From Xanthobacter tagetidis (lineage in GTDB: Bacteria > Pseudomonadota > Alphaproteobacteria > Rhizobiales > Xanthobacteraceae), in NCBI RefSeq assembly GCF_003667445.1, contig NZ_RCTF01000009.1, positions 62,001-126,000 on the forward strand: a DNA stretch of 64,000 bases. Reading direction: 5' to 3'. Positions within the stretch are counted from its first letter, which is position 1; the number at the start of each line of letters is the position of its first letter. Under the pieces are notes generated by a model, which saw only the letters and a program-made list of their open reading frames with translations, did no database searches and had not been told where the DNA came from. This document shows positions 18,701-26,613 of this stretch, in pieces. The translations under genes and the position numbers were made by a program.

Positions 18701-21700
18701 GGCGGCGGGTCTGCCGGCGCGGGCACGGGCAAGGCCGACGGCAAGGGCGGCAGCGGCCTCAGCCTGACCGTCGGCCTCGGCGGCGGTGGCGGCAGCGGCG
18801 GATACGGCGCCGCGGCGAGCATCACCAACGGAACCGGTGCCAAGCCCGGCGCCACGGCCTTCACCATCGCCACGTTCGGAACCGGTGCGAACGGCCTCGT
18901 CGCCCAGTCCATCGGCGGCGGCGGCGGCAAGGGCGGCGCGGCCTCGTCCACCGCCGGCGGCGCCGACGCCGCGAACATCTCCGCCACCCTGGGCGGCGCC
19001 GGCGGGACCGGCAGCTACGGGGGCAAGGCCAGCGTCACCAATGCCGGCGAGGTGCAGACCTCGGGCGACCATTCGAACGCCATCCTGGTGCAGTCCATCG
19101 GCGGCGGCGGCGGCAATGCGGTATCCACCGTCTCCACCGCATCGGGCGAGAGCGCCAAGCTGAACCTCTCCGCCGGCCTCGGCGGCAGCGGAGGGTCCGG
19201 CGGCGACGGCGGCGCGGCCACCGTGACCAATTCGGGGCCCCTCTTCACGTCCGGCGATTTCAGCAACGGCATCCTCGCCCAGTCCATCGGCGGCGGCGGC
19301 GGCTCGGCCGCCGTCACGGGAGACAGCGGCACCGGCGGCACGGCCGATGTCAGCCTGTCCCTGAACGGCAGTGGCGGGGCCGGCGGGTATGGAAAGACCG
19401 TGACCGTCACGACGACGGGCGACATCTACACCACCGGAACCGGCGCCAGCGCCATCCTCGCCCAGTCCATCGGGGGCGGCGGCGGCTTCGCCGGCAGCGC
19501 GCAGAACGCCGCCACCGGCCAGGTCGCGGTGGGGGCGATCATCGGCGCGTCCGGCGGCTCGGGCGGCAATGGCGGCCTGGTGAACGTCTACGCCCAGGGG
19601 GCCATCACCATCTCCACCACGGGCGGGGCGGCCGATGCCATCGTCGCCCAATCCATCGGCGGCGGCGGCGGCGTGGGCGGCGCCGGCAAGACCAAGGCGG
19701 ACGGCAAGGGCGGCAACAGCTTCGCGCTCTCGGCGACCATCGGCGGCAACGGCGGCAGCGGCGGCTACGGCGAGGCGGTCACGGTGGTGTTCGGCAGTGG
19801 CCGTTCGTCCGTGATCTCCACCGGCGGCCACGATTCGGCAGGCATTCTCGCCCAGTCCATCGGCGGCGGCGGCGGCAAGACTTCCCTGGCCTCTTCGTCG
19901 AGCGGGGATACCGGCGGCGCGGCGAGCGTCGGCGCCACCTTGGGCGGAACCGCTGGCGGCGGCGGCAGTGGCGGCTCCGTCACCGTCACCGTCGACGGCG
20001 TGATCCAGACCCTGGGCGCCGGGTCAGACGGCGTCCTGGCGCAATCCATCGGCGGCGGCGGCGGCAATGCCTCCGCGGCCAACAGCGTGGCGAGCGGCGG
20101 CCAGAACACCGTGACCGCCACCCTGACCCTCGGCGGCGCCGGCGGTGTCGCGGGCGACGGCGAGACCGTCACCGTCACCCAGAACGGCACCCTCCTCACC
20201 TTCGGCGACCACGCCAACGGGCTCGTGCTCCAGTCCATCGGCGGCGGCGGCGGGCGCGCCTCGACGGTGGCCACCGATTCCGGCAATGGCAGCTTCGCTG
20301 CCTCGGTCGGCCTCGGGGCCTCAGGCGGCGCGGGCGGCAGCGGCGGCAATGTCTTTGGCAATGTCTACGGCACCATCCAGACCTCCGGCGACGCCGCCAT
20401 CGGCGTGCTGGCGCAATCCATCGGCGGCGGCGGCGGCATCGCCGTGACCAGTTCCTCGACCTCTGGCGGCAGCCACGCGGTCTCTCTGACGCTCGGCGGC
20501 GACGGCGGCAGCGGCAGCAATGGCGGGAACGTCACCATCGACCTTGGCACCTCGTCGGTGATCCGCACCTCCGGCGCCAATGCGTTCGGCCTGCTCGCCC
20601 AGTCGGTGGGCGGCGGCGGCGGCATCGGCGGGACCGGCAGCGCGGACGCCACCGCGGCCGTCGCGTTCGGCGGCGCGGCGGGGCAGGGCGGCGGCGGCGG
20701 CAACATCTACGCTCTGGCCGCCGGCTCCATCTCGACCACCGGCAGCGGCGCGGCCGCCATCTTCGCCCAGTCGGTGGGCGGCGGCGGCGGCATCGGCGGC
20801 ACGGCATCGAGCGCGGTCTTCTCGATCTCGGACAGCCTCCAGGGCAGCGGCGGCGGCAACGGCAATGGCGGCGCGGTCAGCGTGAGCCTCACCGGCACCG
20901 CCGTGACCAGCGGCGACAACGCGCCGGTGATCGTCGCCCAGTCCATCGGCGGCGGCGGCGGCCTCGCGGTCACCGCCGACGGCGTCGGGCTCGGCTCGGC
21001 CGGCGGATCGGGCACGGGCGGCGTGGTGACGGTGCTGGTCTCGGGCCGCGCCATCGCCACCGGCGACAATTCGGCCGCCATCTTCGCGCAGAGCCTCGGG
21101 CCCAGCGGAAACGGGCAGATCCAGATCGTCGTCGCCGAAGGCGCCGTGGTGCAGGGCGGCACCGGCAGCGCCGCCATCGTGGTCTCGGGGGGCGAGCAGA
21201 ACGTCGTCTCCATCGAGAAGGGCGCGGTGGTGTCCGGGCTCAGCGGGATGGCCGTGCACGGCGGTGCCAACGACGACGCCGTCGTCAACAAGGGCACGCT
21301 GAACGGCAGCGTCGATCTCGGCGGCGGCACCAATGGGCTCATCAACGAGTCCACCGGCACGTTCAATTCCGGCATGGTCGTCAGCGCGACCGCGCCGACC
21401 GATACGTTCTCCCGCAACGCAGGCCCGGCCGAGCCGCGCTTCATCAACCACGGCACGGTCAATCCCGGCGGCCTCGGCGTGATCGCGACGACCAATATCG
21501 CGGGCGGCATCGGTTCCGACGGCGTGGTTCAGGTTGACGTGGATTCGGTCTCGGCCCGCAATGACGAACTCCGGGTCATCGGCGGCGCGACCCTCTCCGG
21601 CATCATCGATCCGCGCGCGTCCACCATCGCTCCGGGCGACAGCTACACCTTCTTCTACGCCGACCATCTGACCAGCACCGCCGTCACCAAGGACAGCGGG

Positions 21701-22867
21701 CTTGCCTATAGCTGGGACCTGCGGGTGGACGATCACACGCTCACCATCAGCCCGGTCGCGCATTTTGTGCCGCAGGGCGTGTGGCTGTCGGGCAACCAGG
21801 CGTCCGTCGGCACGACCCTCCAGCGCGTGTGGGACAGTGGCGACATCGGCGGCATGTCCAAGGTGTTCAGCGGCCTCATCGACATCAACGGCCCGTTCGC
21901 CTACCAGGCGGCGCTCGGCCAGCTCTCGCCGCAACTGCTCCAGGGGCCGGCGGGTCTGCGCGTCGGCGAAAGCCAAGCCTTCCTCGACCGCACCATGAGC
22001 TGCCCGGTGTTCGTGGCGGACAGCACCCAGCTCCAGGAGGACCGCTGCGCCTGGGCGCGCGTGATCTATGGGCGCGGCAGCCAGGCCACCACCGCCGAAA
22101 TGCCGGGCTTTGCCTCCGACAGCCTGATCTTCCAGGCCGGCGTCCAGAACGAGCTGACCTCCAACCTGTTCCTGGCGCTGTCCGGCGCCTACCAGCAGTC
22201 GTCCATCTCCAGCACCAGCGACTGGTTCTCGGCCACCGGAAATGGCGGCGACATCGGCCTCGCGCTCAAGTATCAGACCGGGCCCTGGCTGCTCTCGGCT
22301 GCGGTGGATGCCGGCTGGATGTCCTACGACAACACGCGGTACATCCCCATCGTCGGGGGCCGCGCGGCCAGCAGCTCGGACGTCTACAACCTCGCCGGCC
22401 GGCTTCGGGCATCCTACGAATTCTCGTTCGCGAACTTCTATGCACGCCCGCGCCTGGACCTCGATCTGATCCATGTGAGCATGCCGGCCTTCGCCGAATG
22501 GGGCCGGACCGGCGCCGAGCTCTCGGTTGCCGCCTCCAGCCTCACCACGTTCGTAGCGACCCCGGCGGTGGAGTTCGGCGGCCGTATCGACATGGCGGAC
22601 GGGGTGGTGCTGCGGCCCTATCTGACGCTCGGGGCGTCGTTTGCCTCGAACGACGCCTGGCTGACCACAGCCCGCTTCCAGGCGGCCCCCCTGTCGGCCG
22701 GCAGCTTCATCACCACGACGCCGCTGCCGGACATTCTGGGCAATCTCGATCTCGGACTTCAGGCCGTCACCCGCGACAACCTGGAACTCAAGGTCGAGTA
22801 CGGCCTCAATGCCGGCCAGGACTATATCTCCCAGCGCGGCATGGCGCGGTTCGCGGTGCACTTCTGA
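12731..22867 (+). CDS. giant glycine-rich autotransporter adhesin (type Va)
   Basis: A 3378-residue type V secreted surface protein. Residues 1-65 form an extended signal peptide: about 36 residues, then a hydrophobic core ending in GGPAAAQ. The passenger, about residues 117-2790, is built of modules of roughly 65 residues, each closing with a Gly-rich turn of the form AILAQS(V/I)GGGGG-x-GG. I count about 37 copies. Between turns the pattern TNxGxIxTxGDxAxAIL fits a beta-solenoid rung. The last about 270 residues form the outer-membrane beta-barrel (autotransporter domain), ending in the expected aromatic F (RFAVHF). ATG 12731 was preferred over 12644 because it has GGGAG upstream. The passenger presumably mediates adhesion or aggregation. 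No protease or enzyme motif was seen. The downstream gene is convergent. Confidence 0.93.
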   Translation: MEPLGMLGAGMLGGGVALSRGVRTTGSSVYGASTARMLLSTALTTSLCGLVLVAAPVAGGPAAAQTAVTIPYSYNPPQGESGKHGKDVSNIDDNANGGDGDPGAAIGATSIVITGGTTGTYTISTTTTGGDGGRGGNASVDPGDGRARGGTGGAGGAGGAFTAVVSGVTASASSDPQITIRSVGGAGGKGGDGSSTAGRGLGGLGSTGGSGGAINLTLSGSSIASSVGSIVISSKGGVGGKGGDADTRGGDGGTAGTGGDIIVSLTSSTITSGSGLAVSLISSGAEGGKGGRSNATFSAVDGGRGGDGGGGGSVHATLTGVSVTSSGAGAVYAASRGGDGGRGGEADSTSANATGHLGGRGGDAASVTIVVSGTIQAAQPGIIARADGGTGGRGGYGYGGFSDSWGGDGGRGGDGGTVAVTIQPQTQITTTGDAAAAIGVYANGGAGGSGGDARSDWTAKGGDGGAGGAGGVASLSVLGGAVITTSGDQAHGIIVAANGGAGGNGAPANDSANESGGAGGSGGNAAAGTVVNVSIAAGATIQTSGYASNGIVAQSLGGTGANGASVGGFVTSSGGVAGPGGSSGYVYLKSAGNVSTTGNGSVGIVVQSVAGGGGNGGSADAVFVSMGGNGAVSGAAGGATGINTGSVTTTGNYAHGMLVQSVGGGGGNLVIGDCGASGAGCVAVGGSATGSSGTGGSAAATAKNYGSITTSGKFSDGVLAQSVGGGGGNGGGSGGVVSLGGQGAAGGNADTATLYNSGRVSTSGKNALGLVAQSVGGGGGRGGGAISAGIGVSAAIGGGGGTGGNGGNVYLTNSGATPGTLTVSTAGDYATALLAQSVGGGGGAGGSAVADTLEGVALTIGGTGGDGGHGGTVHVDNTARIVTTGDRASAILAQSVGGGGGSGGSALSQSAGLYFAAAVALGGSGGSGGYGGNAYVTNSGQIATSGLDSMGIVAQSIGGGGGNGGSSAAKSISAGIDASVSVSASMGGTGGDGGFAQDVSATNSGTITTTGAGATGILAQSIGGGGGTGGDASALGVSVSSGIAVTVSAALGGSGGTGSNSGDVYVGNSGIIKTSGNFADAIIAQAIGGGGGNGGVGTTSSNAASLSGKTSVTLSLGGGGSGGSAGDAYDVAVVNSGSISTSGTSARGILAQSVGGGGGTAGGGTADASGGTVDLTVSLGGTGGGGGKGGAVTVINTGQIMTTGADADAILAQSVGGGGGTGGSASGKTSTKSTDLQEGSGSSFTLGAQLGGKGGMGGNGGDVIVTSTASGPVSTVQILTTGDHASAIVAQSVGGGGGKGGAAAGSASGGQASLDFALGATGGNGGYGGTVFVTTNATIETRGDQSVAILAQSVGGGGGIGGNANAIASSTIGLGAAIAAQGANGNAGGAVTVNTAGKITTSGKMSDAILAQSVGGGGGKAGSAGADAHASGGQSVSATLTLGGSGGQGSYGGAVTVTNRAAIATAGEMSNGILAQSVGGGGGKAGSATSKGDGGSYSINASLGGAGGAGSQGGAVTVSNSGTILVAGDHASAILAQSVGGGGGVAGASAAASASKTASLGFALAGQGGSGGDGGAVTVTSTGNIRTEGQSGVAILAQSIGGGGGAAGSATNAATGKFAVGAAIGGTGGGGGDGGYVTVNLYNAKLGSLVTTGNSADGVLAQSIGGSGGNGGAGSGKADGAGGNSASLDVAVGGGAGSGGKGEKVVVNNGSSSAKGVNITTLGTGSNGLVAQSIGGGGGKGGAGTSSSAATGASSTATLTVGIGGNGGSGNVGGNAYVTVARGTIATGGDHASGIVAQSIGGGGGIALATHAAADGTKADAAVSATLGGSGGSGNSGATASVQNGADIITLGTFSYGILAQSIGGGGGKSGTAGNAAKGGTAGVGLSLAGSGGSGSNGGTATVSTSGSVYTFGHGATAVLVQSIGGGGGAAGSSDNAATGKISVGAAIGGTGGAGGNGGTASATLGASGGGQIITTGDAADGVLVQSIGGGGGSAGAGTGKADGKGGSGLSLTVGLGGGGGSGGYGAAASITNGTGAKPGATAFTIATFGTGANGLVAQSIGGGGGKGGAASSTAGGADAANISATLGGAGGTGSYGGKASVTNAGEVQTSGDHSNAILVQSIGGGGGNAVSTVSTASGESAKLNLSAGLGGSGGSGGDGGAATVTNSGPLFTSGDFSNGILAQSIGGGGGSAAVTGDSGTGGTADVSLSLNGSGGAGGYGKTVTVTTTGDIYTTGTGASAILAQSIGGGGGFAGSAQNAATGQVAVGAIIGASGGSGGNGGLVNVYAQGAITISTTGGAADAIVAQSIGGGGGVGGAGKTKADGKGGNSFALSATIGGNGGSGGYGEAVTVVFGSGRSSVISTGGHDSAGILAQSIGGGGGKTSLASSSSGDTGGAASVGATLGGTAGGGGSGGSVTVTVDGVIQTLGAGSDGVLAQSIGGGGGNASAANSVASGGQNTVTATLTLGGAGGVAGDGETVTVTQNGTLLTFGDHANGLVLQSIGGGGGRASTVATDSGNGSFAASVGLGASGGAGGSGGNVFGNVYGTIQTSGDAAIGVLAQSIGGGGGIAVTSSSTSGGSHAVSLTLGGDGGSGSNGGNVTIDLGTSSVIRTSGANAFGLLAQSVGGGGGIGGTGSADATAAVAFGGAAGQGGGGGNIYALAAGSISTTGSGAAAIFAQSVGGGGGIGGTASSAVFSISDSLQGSGGGNGNGGAVSVSLTGTAVTSGDNAPVIVAQSIGGGGGLAVTADGVGLGSAGGSGTGGVVTVLVSGRAIATGDNSAAIFAQSLGPSGNGQIQIVVAEGAVVQGGTGSAAIVVSGGEQNVVSIEKGAVVSGLSGMAVHGGANDDAVVNKGTLNGSVDLGGGTNGLINESTGTFNSGMVVSATAPTDTFSRNAGPAEPRFINHGTVNPGGLGVIATTNIAGGIGSDGVVQVDVDSVSARNDELRVIGGATLSGIIDPRASTIAPGDSYTFFYADHLTSTAVTKDSGLAYSWDLRVDDHTLTISPVAHFVPQGVWLSGNQASVGTTLQRVWDSGDIGGMSKVFSGLIDINGPFAYQAALGQLSPQLLQGPAGLRVGESQAFLDRTMSCPVFVADSTQLQEDRCAWARVIYGRGSQATTAEMPGFASDSLIFQAGVQNELTSNLFLALSGAYQQSSISSTSDWFSATGNGGDIGLALKYQTGPWLLSAAVDAGWMSYDNTRYIPIVGGRAASSSDVYNLAGRLRASYEFSFANFYARPRLDLDLIHVSMPAFAEWGRTGAELSVAASSLTTFVATPAVEFGGRIDMADGVVLRPYLTLGASFASNDAWLTTARFQAAPLSAGSFITTTPLPDILGNLDLGLQAVTRDNLELKVEYGLNAGQDYISQRGMARFAVHF
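17515..20410 (+). repeat. three-fold higher-order repeat of about 970 bp inside the autotransporter
   Basis: Within the passenger, blocks of five modules recur with a period of 972 bp (17522 to 18494) and 969 bp (18494 to 19463), measured between equivalent CAG codons. Matching landmarks in each block are AGSATNAATGK / AGSSDNAATGK / AGSAQNAATGQ, then GSGKADGAGGN / GTGKADGKGGS / GKTKADGKGGN. This indicates block duplication of about 324 residues on top of the single-module repeat. Confidence 0.75.
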
Positions 22868-22938
22868 GCCGCGGCGCGCCGTTGCCGGATCGACGATGAG
22901 CGTGTCTGGACGATAAGCCTGTCCGGGCGCGGCAAAGA

Positions 22939-22970
22939 CCCCGCCCCGCCGCAAACCGGGCGGGGCGGGG
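22939..22970. terminator. GC-rich hairpin between convergent genes, likely bidirectional terminator
   Basis: A perfect 12-bp inverted repeat (arm CCCCGCCCCGCC, 22939-22950 with 22959-22970) around an 8-base loop lies between the autotransporter stop and the dctM stop. No T-tract follows, so it may act by structure or by protecting 3' ends. Confidence 0.55.
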
Positions 22971-22982
22971 CAGCCGCCATGC

Positions 22983-24272
22983 CTACCGTACCAGCTGCGG
23001 CAGGAACAATACGATCTGCGGAAACGCCGCCATCAGGGCCACCACCGCTGCCGCCGCGAACGCAAAGGGAATGATTTCCCGCGAGATGCGCTCGATCGGA
23101 ACCTGCGCGATGCCGGTGATGGCGAACAGGTTGGTGCCCACCGGTGGCGTGAACAGCCCCAGCATCAGCGCGCAGATCGAGACCAGCGCCATGTGAAGCT
23201 GGTCGATCCCGGCGGCCGATGCCGTTGCGGCGAGGATCGGCGCCAGGATGATGACCAGCGAGGTCGCCTCCACGAGGCAGCCGAGGCCGATCAGGATCGC
23301 CGTCAGCACCAGCATCAGCAGAACGGTGTTGCCGCCGGAGAAATCCGTCAGCACCGTTCCCACCAGTCCGGGCGCGTCGAACAGCGCCAGGAAGAACGAG
23401 AACGGTCCAGCCGCGGCGATGATGAAGCCGAACGTTCCGGTCGCCGTTGCGGTGTTCATGGCGGCCCCGCCGAGATCGCCCAGTCGCAGCCGTCCGGTCA
23501 CGAAGCCGAAAAGCGCGACATAGGTGGCCGCGAGCACCGAGGCCTCGGTGACGGTCACGACGCCGCCCAGGACACCGCCCAGCACGATGGCCGGAGCGAC
23601 CAGCGCGGGAACCGCGTCCAGCACCGTGCGGCCAAATCCGACCTCTTCCTCACCGTCGAGCGGCATGTCGGCGGTGGCAAAGGCGCGTGTGCGCCAGACG
23701 ACGATGACGAGGAAGGAGAGGCCGATCAGGATCCCGGGCACGATGCCGCCGATGAACAGCGCAGACACCGACACGGTGGGCGCGATGCTGGCATAGATCA
23801 CCATGGGAATGGAGGGCGGGATGATCGGCCCAAGGCTTCCGCCCGCCGCGATCATCGCCGCGGAGAATTCCTTCGGATAGCCATGGCGGGTCAGCATGGG
23901 GATCATCAGCATCCCGATCGCCACCGTTTCGGCGAGCCCCGACCCGGTCATGCCGCCGAAGAACATGCAGGCGACGACGGTGGCCGCACCCATGCCGCCG
24001 CGCCAGCGCCCGACGATCTTCCGCGCCAGTTCACCCAGCGAGCGGGTGAGACCGACCATGTTCATCAGCTCGCCCATCAGGATGAAACCCGGAATGGCGA
24101 GCAGGGGAAACAGCTTGACCTGCGAGACCGCCTTCTCGGCGATGAGGTGCAGCGGGACGATGCCGCCGAAGAGCAGGATGACGGTGGTCGCGAACAGCAT
24201 CGCCAGCGCGATGTCGAGCGAGAGGATCAGCGCCCCGAGGAACGCGACCGCGAGCCAGATCAGATCGCTCAT
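22983..24272 (-). CDS. dctM: TRAP transporter large permease (DctM)
   Basis: A 429-residue large membrane subunit of a TRAP carboxylate transporter, with about 12 hydrophobic segments. Family marks are PGFILMGELMNMVGLTRSL, the glycine-rich GGMTGSGLAETVAIG and PPSIPMVIYASIAPTVSVS. ATG 24272 overlaps the dctQ stop (ATGA) and has GGAGG upstream; a longer frame to 24434 runs through dctQ. It is the last gene of the dctPQM series and uses the sodium gradient with DctP-bound solute. The substrate is most likely an organic acid used by the enzymes upstream in the same block. Confidence 0.95.
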   Translation of the reverse strand: MSDLIWLAVAFLGALILSLDIALAMLFATTVILLFGGIVPLHLIAEKAVSQVKLFPLLAIPGFILMGELMNMVGLTRSLGELARKIVGRWRGGMGAATVVACMFFGGMTGSGLAETVAIGMLMIPMLTRHGYPKEFSAAMIAAGGSLGPIIPPSIPMVIYASIAPTVSVSALFIGGIVPGILIGLSFLVIVVWRTRAFATADMPLDGEEEVGFGRTVLDAVPALVAPAIVLGGVLGGVVTVTEASVLAATYVALFGFVTGRLRLGDLGGAAMNTATATGTFGFIIAAAGPFSFFLALFDAPGLVGTVLTDFSGGNTVLLMLVLTAILIGLGCLVEATSLVIILAPILAATASAAGIDQLHMALVSICALMLGLFTPPVGTNLFAITGIAQVPIERISREIIPFAFAAAAVVALMAAFPQIVLFLPQLVR

Positions 24273-24763
24273 TTGCCTTCCTCCCCGGCGCTCCACTCGG
24301 CGGCGTCGGGCTGCGGCCAGATCAGGTTGCGCAGCATCGCCCAGATCGCCAATGCGAGGCCCACGGGCAAGGCAGCCCATTCCAGCACCACCGGCAGATC
24401 GATGCTCGCGAACCGCTGGCCGCGAAAGACCCAAGCCATCTTCACCGCGACACAGAAGAAGGTGATCAGCAGGCCGATGCCGATCAGCGTGACCAGACGG
24501 TCGACCACCGCGCGGAGCCCCGGCGGCAGGCAGGCCGTGCCGAGCGTGAAGCGGATGCGCGCGTGGTCAGCGAAGGCCACGCCGGCCCCGACGAAGACGA
24601 TCCACAGGAACAGCACCAGCGATATCTCGTTGGCCCAAACCAGCGGGCTCCCCAGAAGCTCGCGAAGGACGATGCCGGCCAGCAGCACGCCGATCATGGC
24701 GAGGACCAGGATTCCACCCAGCACGCGGTATCCGCGGCGAACACGCTCGAATATTGTCGTCAT
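24269..24763 (-). CDS. dctQ: TRAP transporter small permease (DctQ)
   Basis: A 164-residue protein with four hydrophobic segments, the usual size and layout for DctQ. The segment LVWANEISLVLFLWIVFVGA followed by a charged loop (FADHARIRF) is typical. It overlaps dctM by four bases and lies 64 bp downstream of dctP. It forms the membrane complex with DctM. Confidence 0.93.
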   Translation of the reverse strand: MTTIFERVRRGYRVLGGILVLAMIGVLLAGIVLRELLGSPLVWANEISLVLFLWIVFVGAGVAFADHARIRFTLGTACLPPGLRAVVDRLVTLIGIGLLITFFCVAVKMAWVFRGQRFASIDLPVVLEWAALPVGLALAIWAMLRNLIWPQPDAAEWSAGEEGK

Positions 24764-24827
24764 GACCGTTCCAAAAGGAGGAGCTGCGTGGAAGGCGGGC
24801 GGGGCCGTGCAGCCCCGCCCGGAGGGG

Positions 24828-25850
24828 CTACTTCTGCGCGTCGAGCACCTTCTGGATGGTCTCTTTGGGGATCTTCGCCGTCACGAGCTCGCTGTCCCAG
24901 ATGCCGCGGCCGGCCGCGCGCCATTCCTTGAGCTCAGCCTCGGTCGGCGTGTAGATCTTGCCGCCCCGCTTGCGGAACTGAGCCAGCGACGTCTCGCGCA
25001 GCTCGCGGTTGTACTGGTAGGCGCGTTCCTCGAACAGCGTCATCGCGCGCTGGAACGCGGCCTTCTGCTGTTCGTCCATCTTGTTGAAGCTCTTATCGTT
25101 GATGACGAGGATGCGGTAGACCGCGAGCGCGTCGATCTCCGTGCCGTGCTTCACCACCTCGTCATGCTTCAAGAGCGTCAGCCAGGCGGGCTGGAGGTGC
25201 TCGCCGTTCACCAGGTCCTGCTGCAGTGCGGAGTAGGTCTCGCCGATGTCGACCGGCGTCGGGATCGCGCCCATGCGCTTCCAGAATTCCTGCTCCAGCG
25301 GCGTCGCCGTGGTGCGGATCTTCAGCCCCTTGGCGTCGGCCGGGGTGCGGATCTCGCGGCTGTTGTTCCACAGGATGCGATAGCCGCCGCCGCTCGGGGC
25401 AAAGGCGAGCGCGCGGAGCCCCAGGTTCTTGCGCATGGTCTCGCCGATCTGCTGGCCGATCGGGCCGTCCCAGACCTTGCGGCCGTTGTCCATCTCGGAC
25501 CACAGATAGGGCAGGTCCGAGAACAGCATGGAATCGGTCTGCTTGGTCATGTTGCAGGTGCAGGCGATGGCCATGTCCACCAGCCCGCTCTGCGCCGCGC
25601 TCATGCCGGCGATCTCGTCGAACAGCGCGGAGGCGAAGAACGGCTTGAGCGTGACGGTGCCGTTGGTCTCCTTGGAGAGAAACTCGGCGGCGTCCTTGAG
25701 CGCGCGGCTGTCGTCCATGCCCGCCGGCGACGCAGAACTGAGACGCAGCGTTACTGAAGGAGATTTTGTGAAATCAGCGGCATTCGCCGCCGAGACTTGA
25801 AGTGCTGTAGCGAGCGCTGCCGTCAACAGGCATCGTTTGATCGTGGACAT
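24828..25850 (-). CDS. dctP: TRAP transporter solute-binding protein (DctP)
   Basis: A 340-residue periplasmic binding protein. A Sec signal peptide covers residues 1-24 (cleavage near AANA-ADF). The mature part has the DctP-family layout: VTLRLSSASPAG at the start, a central FAPSGGGYRILWNNSREI with the arginine that pairs with a substrate carboxylate in this family, and GLKIRTTATPLE. It lies 31 bp downstream of the metallo-hydrolase gene, so it belongs to the same transcription unit as the enzymes. The ligand is presumably a carboxylate; its identity is not readable. Confidence 0.93.
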   Translation of the reverse strand: MSTIKRCLLTAALATALQVSAANAADFTKSPSVTLRLSSASPAGMDDSRALKDAAEFLSKETNGTVTLKPFFASALFDEIAGMSAAQSGLVDMAIACTCNMTKQTDSMLFSDLPYLWSEMDNGRKVWDGPIGQQIGETMRKNLGLRALAFAPSGGGYRILWNNSREIRTPADAKGLKIRTTATPLEQEFWKRMGAIPTPVDIGETYSALQQDLVNGEHLQPAWLTLLKHDEVVKHGTEIDALAVYRILVINDKSFNKMDEQQKAAFQRAMTLFEERAYQYNRELRETSLAQFRKRGGKIYTPTEAELKEWRAAGRGIWDSELVTAKIPKETIQKVLDAQK

Positions 25851-25881
25851 TCAATCCTCCCTAGTACTGTTCTTCGCTCTT

Positions 25882-26613
25882 TCAGAGAGATGCCCCGGTT
25901 CTGAGCTGGGGTATGGGATCATGACCGGTGTAGATCACGTCCGGGCGCAGGGCTCGGATGCGATCGAGGCTGGCGATGGACTGCCCGAGGTCCTGGAGAA
26001 TTCCGTTGGGAAGGTCGTCGGTGTAGTTGCGGTTGAAGGGCACCGCGTCCGACGTGATCACTGCGCGGCCCTCTTGCGTCGGCAGAACGATGCCTTGGAG
26101 CCCCGGCGTATGGCCGCCGAGCGGCACGAGGCGCAGGCCGTTCGGCAGTTCCGCCTCGCCCGCGACCAGCTTCAGGCGCGGCGAGCCGAGCAGTTCGCGG
26201 ATGACGTCGTGCCGGCCGAAATAGCGGTCGATGGCGGGATGGGTGCGCAGCGGATCGTCGAAGAAGTCCGCCTCCGCCCGCTGCAGCCAGACCGTGGCGT
26301 TCGGCATGGCGTCGACGGCGCAGGCGTGATCCCAGTGCAGGTGGGTCAGGATCAGCGTGCCGACATCCTCGGGGCCGATACCGTAGGGCGCCAGCGCCTC
26401 CTGCAGCCCGCGTTCGACCGTGATGCCGCGGCGGGCGGCTTCTTCCGTCGTCAGCCCGGTATCCACAACCGTGATGCCGTCCGGCCCGTGGACCAGCCAG
26501 AACCGGTAGACCAGCGTGAGCATCCGCCCGGCGTCCGTATGCAGAAGGAACGACGAGCTGTCAGCCTGCCGTCGGGCAACCTCGACCGGCTCGACGCGGA
26601 ACGGGGCGCCCAT
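25882..26613 (-). CDS. metallo-beta-lactamase-fold hydrolase, lactonase-like
   Basis: A 243-residue metallo-hydrolase. The dinuclear metal motif HxHxDH is present as LTHLHWDHACAVD, with later metal ligands in GGHTPGLQGIV and YTGHDP. The overall length and order resemble AHL-lactonase-like and related lactone hydrolases. The start ATG (26613) overlaps the stop of the upstream gene (TGATG); a GTG one codon earlier is an alternative. In this operon a lactone made by the GMC oxidoreductase would be a logical substrate. Quorum quenching cannot be excluded but is less likely in context. Confidence 0.88.
   Translation of the reverse strand: MGAPFRVEPVEVARRQADSSSFLLHTDAGRMLTLVYRFWLVHGPDGITVVDTGLTTEEAARRGITVERGLQEALAPYGIGPEDVGTLILTHLHWDHACAVDAMPNATVWLQRAEADFFDDPLRTHPAIDRYFGRHDVIRELLGSPRLKLVAGEAELPNGLRLVPLGGHTPGLQGIVLPTQEGRAVITSDAVPFNRNYTDDLPNGILQDLGQSIASLDRIRALRPDVIYTGHDPIPQLRTGASL

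Noticed and set aside
14370..21110. Regularly spaced repeated strings resembling a CRISPR array
   Set aside because: The repeats are in frame, spaced by about 200 bp and code for Gly-rich turns of one protein; there are no cas genes.
12740..22954. Long open frames on the minus strand opposite the giant autotransporter (870, 1093 and 877 codons)
   Set aside because: They are antisense shadows of the GGC-rich repeat; their Ala/Arg/Gly-only composition resembles no protein family.
22939..22970. Riboswitch or small RNA in the autotransporter/dctM gap
   Set aside because: Only a simple GC hairpin between two convergent stops is visible, which fits a terminator better.
25882..26613. Metallo-hydrolase as a quorum-quenching AHL lactonase
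   Set aside because: The motif fits, but the tight operon with oxidoreductase and TRAP transporter genes and the lack of any luxI/luxR gene favour a catabolic role.
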